The position numbers and the translations under genes are program-made. Under the pieces are notes generated by a model, which worked only from the letters and a program-made list of their open reading frames with translations, was not told where the DNA came from and did no database searches. Below, one piece after another: positions 56,750-64,000 of a DNA stretch of 64,000 nt. This stretch comes from Fragum whitleyi (Eukaryota; Mollusca; Bivalvia; Cardiida; Cardiidae), in contig OX411557.1 in the NCBI GenBank assembly GCA_948146395.1, forward strand, positions 37,798,077 through 37,862,076. The letters are read 5' to 3'. The stretch's first letter is position 1. Each line of letters begins with the position of its first letter.

Positions 56750-57366
56750 CATGGATTGACCCTTTTGGAAATGGGAAGGACACTTGCCATTGAATGGCAA
56801 AGGGGCCTTAATGACAATTTTCTTTTTACACTCCAGAGGCCACAAATATAGTCCAATTTTCATGAAACTTAGTCAAAATGTTTGTCAGGTTACAAGGATA
56901 AACCCTATTGAAAATGGGAAGGATCCGTGCCATATCACAGAAAATGGGGCCTTAATGACAATTTTCTTGTTTACTCTTTAGAGGACACAAATAAGGGCCA
57001 ATTTTCATGAAACTTACTCAGAATATTTGTCAGGTCACAATGATGAACCCTATTGAAAATGGAAAGGATGTGCGCCATATCACACTAAAGGGGATAATTT
57101 TCTTGTTTATTCAGACGGCCACAAATGAAGTCCAGTCATCATGAAACTTGGTCAGAATATTTTTCAGGTTACTAGGAAGAACCACACTGAAAAAGGGAAA
57201 GATTCATATGATATCATGGGAAAAGGGGCCTTAGTGACAAGTTTCTTATTTAGACTCTCGAGTCCACAAATCATAAAAGTACAATTATGGCTTTTCCTGG
57301 AATTTTTGATAATCAACAATTAAGACAAAGACACGAAGGTGAGCAATAAAGGACCATCATCGTCCT
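56750..57366 (+). repeat. Tandem 144-bp units, family L
   Basis: The landmark 'ggggcctta' recurs at 56802, 56946 and 57236, with a degenerate one near 57090, a 144-bp period. Each unit contains 'aattttcatgaaactta(g/c)tca' and 'accctattgaaaatggga'. The array ends with 'gaaggtgagcaataaaggac' and a short hairpin GGAC-CATCATC-GTCC. It looks like the same superfamily as family K in the opposite orientation. Confidence 0.8.
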
Positions 57367-57517
57367 CTTGTCTTCTATTTTATTAAATTCCTAATTACAG
57401 AACGCATGTCCAATTCTCGTTATTGGCGACAAAATATGTATTATACTTGTATTATGATACACCCCCCTCCAAAAAAGGAAATGGTATTCTTAAATTTCTA
57501 CATCACAATTTCTTACA

Positions 57518-57645
57518 AAGAGGATATTAAATGTTTGATCTTTGAATACGGAATTTATTTATCGAGTCATCTATAAAATAGATAAAATCGAGGCTGCGCC
57601 GAGCTTTAATCTGTTTAAGATAACTCGTTTAGATAAATTCGGTAT
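57518..57645 (-). repeat. Family B palindrome alone (copy 5)
   Basis: Only the terminal palindromic part of B is present, with apex TCGAGGCTGCGCCGAGC. The remaining 270 bp of B are missing. Confidence 0.75.
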
Positions 57646-57649
57646 CTTA

Positions 57650-58080
57650 TTAGCAAAAATTAGATTTTCTTTTTGTAATACATTTATCACCAGATTTTTT
57701 ACGATAAATCGAGGAAATTAAAAAAAAAATGTGTATTTGAGTATATGATTATATAAATATCCATAAATATTAATGCGTTATAAAGTGGTCGATTTTACAT
57801 TATATTTAAAGAAATCTACAATAAGTATTGACGTAGGATCCGCATGCTAGATATTCTAGGAATAATCTGAGATTCATACCAATCACTGGTTCTTAAGTCG
57901 TGCATGTTGCGGACACACGTTTCCTCCAAAGCGGGTTTTTTCGTGGACGGCCAGTATTCTTATGATGAATATCTAATACATTCAGTGAACCTAAACAGTT
58001 CGTTGGGATAGGGTGTAGAGAGTAAACAGTTTGTTGTTATTTGTTAGATACAATGAATAATGTATTGTGTATCTATTTTT
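57650..58080. other. No gene recognised
   Basis: AT-rich; nothing identified. Confidence 0.5.
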
Positions 58081-58493
58081 ATAATATGACCTACGTCGCC
58101 GGGGTGAAATAATCCCATTGAATATTTTTTTATATTACACGGGTGTTATTACACTAGTGGAATAACTATGCAAATAAGCTCAGAGCGAATAGCAACGCTA
58201 CTTTGTAACCGCGAAAATGACGTAATAATCTATGTTTTGTGACGTCATTATTAAGCGGCGTTATAAGTTTCGCGGAAAATTGAAACGTTGAATTTCAAGA
58301 ATTTTGACGATTCTTCGCTAGAATTCGGGTCATATCACAAAAAGAATATAAAATTTGTGCTCTTAAAATACAGAATTTATTAAACTCGTCATCTAAAACA
58401 GATAAAAACTCGGCGTAGCCTCATTTTTATCTGTTTAAGGATGACTCGTTTAATAAATTCGGTATTCAATGACCACTCATTCAATATCCTCTA
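58081..58493 (+). mobile_element. Family B element, copy 3
   Basis: A complete copy from ATAATATGACCTACGTCG to 'tcaatatcctctat'. The palindrome at 58364-58468 has apex ACTCGGCGTAGCCTCA. Confidence 0.85.
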
Positions 58494-58499
58494 TGAATC

Positions 58500-59825
58500 A
58501 TGTATTGTGTAGGCCTACTTATTTACGTGTAGGTGTTTGTATCGCGGCTGTTGCCATAATTATACGCATCTCGCATACGCAAAACAGAGGTGTTGTTTTG
58601 GTTTTGTGTGTGAGAGTATTGAGACGTAAGTATATGTACAAAATATATACGTAAGGATCCAAATAATTATTGAACTCCGGATATAATGATACTCCATGGA
58701 CCAAAGATCAAAGTACTGAAAGTGCTGTTATGCTAGCAAAGCATTGAAATTTTACAATCTTCCTTTTAAAGAATTATCATGATACAAAATCAGGGTTAAA
58801 ATAAAGCGAGGAGTTAAAAAGCATACTTTCGAATGAGTTCTTATTTGAATATAATTCACCCAATTGACCGTACAATGTAGTGTGCATAGTGAAAATTCTG
58901 GTCAAGCTAGATCATTGCACTTTGCACACTTTTGACATTCTTGAAAATGCAAATTCCAATACGCTGTACAACCGTGAGTGTGAACTATTTCTCATAAATC
59001 CCGATTTTGCTTTTCTTTTTTCTGTCAAATATTCTCATTTTCTACTTGAGTCCCTTTTCTGACGTAATAAGTATTTTGGTTATTGTTCATCACGGATGAG
59101 CCAAATTTTCATGTCCCTACGCTTGTATTTTCAGATGAGCTTTGCTATTTCAGAAGGCTTTATCATTTTGACTAACAAACTGAACAAGTTTCATCATAAA
59201 TGCGCTAAATGTATGGTCCTTAGAATTTAAACAAAGAAAGTGTCAACAGGTATCCTTTCCTCGTTTTTTTTATTTGGAATATTTCAAATTCTAATTCATA
59301 CGGTTCATCTTAATGACCTGACTAACATTACTATCCAATATTCATGAATTATCGCCCCTATGAGGTAAACACCAAAGTTGATGACGAACGACGTACGAGG
59401 TATATCTAATTATCACACATACTGAAGCCAGATTTGCCATTACGAGATTTATAAAGTATTAGGTAATAGGTAATAGATAACGTTGATTTAACATAATTGT
59501 TTTAAATTATCAAAGTGTCTCTAGACGTGTGGTGTCACCTCTTCAATTAATTACTATGCCATTTTTAAATTTAACAAGTTATTTATGAAAAATGTTTTCG
59601 AAACTCATCAAATGACAAACAAAATCTGTTTCTCCAGTCATTGATGTGATGCACCTGTTTAAAAACTTTCAATTAAAATTCCCTAACGCCTAATATGAAT
59701 ATTTAAAAATCTAAAACACAAACTTAGGACATTAAAAATTTACCTTATGTCAAATTACTTTTAAAATAAGCATTGAATCGGCCCAACATCGCATTGCATT
59801 TGAAAGAACAGGTACCAGAGGAATC
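58500..59825. other. No gene recognised
   Basis: AT-rich intergenic DNA with only short open frames. Confidence 0.5.
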
Positions 59826-59828
59826 TAT

Positions 59829-60082
59829 TGTCGTCACAGCGTAGATGATTGTGTGCTTGGATTCCAATTACGGATTTGAAAGTTCGGTCCTTGACAGCAG
59901 CACAGCCTGTCTGACACTTGTCTCCAACTAACGGGTAGATAATCATGAAAAATATCTAGCTCGACAAGGATTTCCTGGAAGTATCGGCGACAAAAATACC
60001 AGGAATCCATAATTAGGTGCTCTTTTTTCAGCATTATGAAATTGTAAATAGAGATGTTAAACCCTTTTCAATCAAAATAGGT
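59829..60082 (+). mobile_element. SINE family E, copy 4 (old, full length)
   Basis: A decayed tRNA-like head (cacagcgtagatgattg ... ttcggtcctt), 'gggtagataatc', 'aaaataccaggaatccata', then 'gttaaacccttttcaatc'. The minus-strand open frames across it are accidental. Confidence 0.6.
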
Positions 60083-60264
60083 GAAATTCATGAGCTTTAA
60101 ATTTAAAAAAATCTATTTATTTTTGTGAATATTACGCTTTTGAAAATATGAAATAGGTTTAAGGTAAAAATCTGTGAAAATAACGAAGATTATCTAAAAG
60201 AAAGCTTCTGCGTATCGAATAATGTATTATGACTTGTGATTATATCTACATGTTGGAATTGTTT

Positions 60265-60345
60265 ACAAACAGGGGTATTTTCAAAACTGAGCTCCGACGT
60301 AGGCGCTGAGTCTATTATCATAGGTAAATCGGGTTTAATAATAAA
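60265..60345. repeat. Family G fragment
   Basis: 'tattttcaaaactgag' and 'gacgtaggcgctgagtct', then 'ataggtaaatcggg', match the inter-palindrome part of family G at 35830-35890. Confidence 0.7.
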
Positions 60346-60711
60346 TCAAAGCACTGAAAGTACTGATGGTGGACGTTTTTGTTGGCATACTAGTGTGATT
60401 CCTCCATTTGTGGAGAAAGGAGAAATTTTACATGTAAAATTACGATAGAAGGAAAATGACCTGACCCAAGTTCGCATCTTGCTTCAGATATACGTTTCTC
60501 AACATATATCGTCGATCGTCAACAAAGTCCTGTAATTACAAGGCTTCGATAACTTTCGGAATTATTCCCAGTGTAGTTCAAGCAGTGATTCTCCGATCCA
60601 TTTGTTATTAAAGGAAAGAAATGACAATTAGATGATCTAGGTTATTATTCTTATTTTGTAATGCTAATCAGTTCCCCGTAATCTCATTATTAAAATTATG
60701 GTGTTATCTGC

Positions 60712-61631
60712 TTAAACTAGAAAGCTATGAATGGCTTGGGTCGCTCCACAGGCTTGAAATTCTTGTAAAAGAAAAATGAAAAGTTTTGACTAGATTTTAG
60801 ATATTTTGGCTACATGATAAAGGGGTCGCCCAAGGATCATAACAATGAAGTTTGATTGATATCCACCCATCACATTCTGAGAAAATGATTTTCAAAGATT
60901 ACACAAAATAAAATATTGAGAAATTACCTCTGCCCATAAAATACATATTTTTCAGCCGATCACAGTAATTTTTGGTAGACTGATAAAGGGTTATTCAAAA
61001 AGATCATTCCAGTGAAATTTGGATCAAACCATCAGTTACATTCTTAGAAAATCATTTTCAAAGTTTCCACTAAATAACATATAGAGAAATGACCTCCGCC
61101 CATTAAAATAATTATTTTTCATCCGATCACAATTATTCCTGGTAGCCTGATAAAGGATCACTCAAGGATCATTCGAGTGAAATTTGGTTGAAAACCATTA
61201 GTTACATTCTGAGAAAATGATTTTCAAAATTTCGACTGAATAACATATAGAGAAATGACCTCCGCCCATAAAATACATATTTTTCAACCAATCACAATAT
61301 TTTTTATAGACTGATAAAAGGCCACTCAAGGATCATTCATGTAAAATATAATTGGTATTCATCAATTAGAATCTGAGAAAACCCACTTTTAACCATATTT
61401 GGAAATAAGCCATTCTCATTAAATCCATGTTTGTCGTTGGATCTAAATTTCTTGAACAACTTTGAAAGAGGATCACCCTAGGATCATTCCTGTGAAGTTT
61501 GATTGAAATTCATCCAGTAGTTTCTGAGGAGAAGATTTTTAAAGAAAAAGTTTACGACCGGACGCACGAACGGACGACGGACACAACGCCAAGACAATAG
61601 CCCCAGTGGCCTTCGGCCAGTTGAGATAAAA
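60712..61631 (+). mobile_element. Tandem-unit element, family F copy 2
   Basis: It starts 'cttgggtcgctccacagg' and contains about four units of 164-167 bp (landmark 'tgataaaggg' at 60815, 60981, 61148 and 61312). It ends with the same CGGACGACGGACAC tract, 'agacaatagc' and hairpin ctGGCCttcGGCCag as copy 1, followed by a TTGAGATAAAA end. Confidence 0.8.
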
Positions 61632-61639
61632 ATTCTATA

Positions 61640-62250
61640 AAAGGATATTAATTGATTGTTCCGCGATTTTCATTCTCAAAGAAAAGAAAGGGTAAGTGTT
61701 CATATAAACGCGTAAAAAATTGCAGACACTCGTATCGAATTTGGCTGACGTGTGTTGAAATGTAAAGTAAAACACCTTTGCATAAACCTTTATCGCATGG
61801 CCTGAATGCTTTACTTTACCTGCTCAGACTGTATCCGTATTCATGTGTATATCGATGTTTCCATTAATTTGCCTTTGTTTTATATACATTAGTAGTGGCA
61901 GGGGAGGCTACCATTCCAGTAATTTCATTTCATGAGTGACCTCCCATTGCCCATTGGGAAATAAGAGGCAAATTACTCACTCTGTCAGAAAAGTAGTTCT
62001 ACGCAGGGAAAAAATTCACCCGATCTCAGAATTGAATATGATTTCACAGTTAAAAAATATCTTTGAGGTTGCAACAAGTTACGTAGACTCCCTGTTTCTT
62101 TCCATTTTTGAAATGCATAGTTGTCAGACGGTTACAATTCTTCAAAAAGAGTAAATTAAATCTTAATGAGAACTACTGTTTTGAAAACCTATTAACATCT
62201 GACAGGATTGTTCAAACGTGGTATTAACACTGGTGAACGTAAACGTCCAC
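61640..62250. other. No gene recognised
   Basis: The stretch near 61930-61975 (gtgacctcccattgcccatt, then gggaaataagaggc) resembles 1680-1715 next to family F copy 1, so both F copies have related sequence at one side. No gene recognised. Confidence 0.45.
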
Positions 62251-62254
62251 CAAA

Positions 62255-62480
62255 AAATGATAGGAATTTAACCCGATCCCTTCACTGAAATAATAAAAGT
62301 ACATGTTTGAGTAAACCTTGCGTTTTAGACAACCAATAGCGTTGGTTTAAAATGTAAATTTTAAACTTTCTTAGTGCGTTATTTTAACATGTTTTATCTA
62401 CTTCGAACAAATGGCACGAGATTCTAACAGTAAAAAGTTGATTTCACACCTTACTGCGCAAAGTCTACCTATAGAGTGTT
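62255..62480. repeat. Family M repeat, copy 2
   Basis: See 36155-36370; the same motif order ('gatcccttca', 'aaagtacatgtttgagt', 'aacatgttttatct', 'aaatggcacg'). Confidence 0.6.
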
Positions 62481-62536
62481 CTTGCAAGACACCCCTCTAA
62501 ACTTCATATATATGAATGTCTGTGCTTTTTATAGTA

Positions 62537-63161
62537 TGGTGATTTGCCCAGTTTTCGTGGAGGACCCTAAATTCGTGGTATTCCGGATAATCTTACGTCA
62601 TTCTTAAGCACGCGACGTCCACGCGCTATAATCTTGCCGTTCGTGCGTTCCTGCGTCAACGAACACCCTACACCGTCTTCACTGGCTTCTAATCAAGTAA
62701 AGAAAGAAAATGCGGCATAAAATTGTAAGAAGAGACGAAGTATTGCTGAAATAATTGATCAGACTGTAAATTTAAACTGACTGATCCTAGTCTTGACTGT
62801 CAATCTAAACCTCCACTGTATTCTTTTTAAAAAAAACTTTTAATCATTCACAAAGAATGCTTGATTTAAGAAGTGCCCAGTTTTTGGAGGAAAATTTAGA
62901 AACAAGGAATTTGTCATTGACTTTTTGAACCACCCACGAATTCTGGAGCCTCAATTCCAATCACGTCAAGGGTGAACAGCTTATCCAAAATGGCTTCCAA
63001 TGTAAACAATAACACGCAATTGACAAAGATGTAGGTAAGTTATAAAATAACAAATATTTTCAATTGTTATTTAATGATTTTTGTAGCACTGACTTGTTTT
63101 TGTCATCCTGGAGTTCCCTGTGAATTATTAATACCACGAAAACTGGGCCAACCATCCCCCT
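62537..63161. mobile_element. 625-bp terminal-inverted-repeat element R
   Basis: The inverted ends TGGTGATTTGCCCAGTTTTC and the complement of 'gaaaactgggccaaccatcc' share GCCCAGTTTTCGTGG. Subterminal repeats of CGTGG/CCACG (attcgtggtattcc on the left, ccacccacgaattc near 62930) recall the binding-site layout of pogo/hAT elements. No open frame is present. Confidence 0.7.
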
Positions 63162-63164
63162 AGG

Positions 63165-64000
63165 TGTGGCTCCATTTTTACACTAGGATGGGGCAAGACA
63201 AATCCATGACTCTTAGTAAGATACAACTATGGGCTATGTACTATTTTTTTTCAGTGAAAAATGATTTGTTTTCGAAATGAAATTAAACTCTTGTGTACAG
63301 CAGACGGACAGCCAGTGAAATCCGCCATTCTTGTCATTTCTTCATTTATTTTAAAAACATGTCATCCCAAAACCATATCTAAAGGTTAGAGTTTGGATAA
63401 AAAGAAATCTTAATTTTGGAAAGAATATTTTGGATGTGCTCAAGAGGACTGGTGAAGAAATTTACAACTATTCTTACATGTTACTTTTGCTAACATATAA
63501 TTTTGTAAATGGGGAAGGGGTTTGGGTTAAAAAGATTTAAAAATACTTTGACTTGGACATTTAAAAGACTTTAGACTGTTAAAAAGGTCTTAGACCTATC
63601 TTGAACCCTTTTTTTTGCCATAGTGACCATTTTCTACTACTTTGCAATGTTAAAGTTAGTGGATGGGGTAAGATGTTTTACTAATTATCACTAAAACTGA
63701 CCAAATAACAAAGAATATCCTATTTTCAAACAGCAAATAGCTTATTACAAACCACTACAGGGCTTTTGATATAACAACAGGTTCTTCTTTAGATTTAAAC
63801 ATGTTTTCAGTCAAAAAGTCTTTACATGTTAAGTTCGGGAAAGTCTATGATAAAAATTGGGGAAAAAATAAAATACATATCTTCCGATTCTGTCCTACTT
63901 CATATATGTTAAATGTGTATGTCTATGGATGTCAAAAAGCACAACATTGCTTTTGTTGCAATTTGTTTTGGGTCGTATCATAATTTGATCGGAATAATAC
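63165..64000. other. No gene recognised
   Basis: AT-rich; the short open frame at 63801-63983 has no recognisable product. Confidence 0.5.

Noticed and set aside
59761..60034. Two minus-strand open frames with several Cys
   Set aside because: They overlap the decayed SINE E4 in antisense; the Cys pattern matches no family.

Overview
The window is AT-rich eukaryotic DNA with spliced genes (canonical GT..AG introns), a class A GPCR, a sushi-domain membrane protein and very dense transposon debris. Several repeats look molluscan as I remember them: tRNA-derived SINEs with a (CAATC)n or (CAAA)n tail, tandem-unit elements ending in a GGACGGACG tract plus a CTGGCC/GGCCAG hairpin, and roughly 120-170 bp units built on 'acaaacattctgaccaa'. 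My best guess is a marine mollusc, probably a bivalve. No database search was possible.

Host gene content is sparse. A two-exon sushi (CCP) type I membrane protein lies at 2941-4617 (minus), a divergent rhodopsin-like GPCR at 13601-14605 (plus), a possible nidogen-like first exon with an in-frame stop at 46875-47057 (plus), and an unrecognised possible terminal exon at 54599-54829 (plus).

The rest is layered mobile DNA. 1.7-2.5, 10.3-10.7, 24, 25.5-26.5, 56.8-57.4 and 60.7-61.6 kb hold tandem-unit elements. 27.37-34.53 kb is one complete but dead Ty3/gypsy LTR element (TSD GTTTG), split in gag by a 2.6-kb terminal-inverted-repeat insertion. 39.96-42.24 kb is a second, decayed Ty3/gypsy relic in which the PPT follows RNase H directly, suggesting an integrase-first lineage. 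43.6-45.7 kb is a LINE 3' end. About 49.77-53.39 kb is a pogo-like DNA transposon with an apparently intact two-exon transposase of 533 codons (Pipsqueak HTH plus D,D,D catalytic domain) and a PHD-like zinc finger downstream on the same strand.

The most striking property is the number of long, near-perfect palindromes (arms about 20-180 bp): more than twenty in 64 kb, in at least ten sequence families. Most belong to short non-coding elements (families A, B, C, D, G, H, I, P, S, U, V). Three families (B, H, P) share a hairpin-apex motif of the form CTCGGC-N-N-AGCC-CG, and two others (G, U) share GAGC-N-T..GCGAG. Several nested insertions can be resolved because an uninterrupted paralogue is in the same window: a 1.29-kb TTAA-flanked foldback inside family C, and a TA-flanked family D element inside a SINE.
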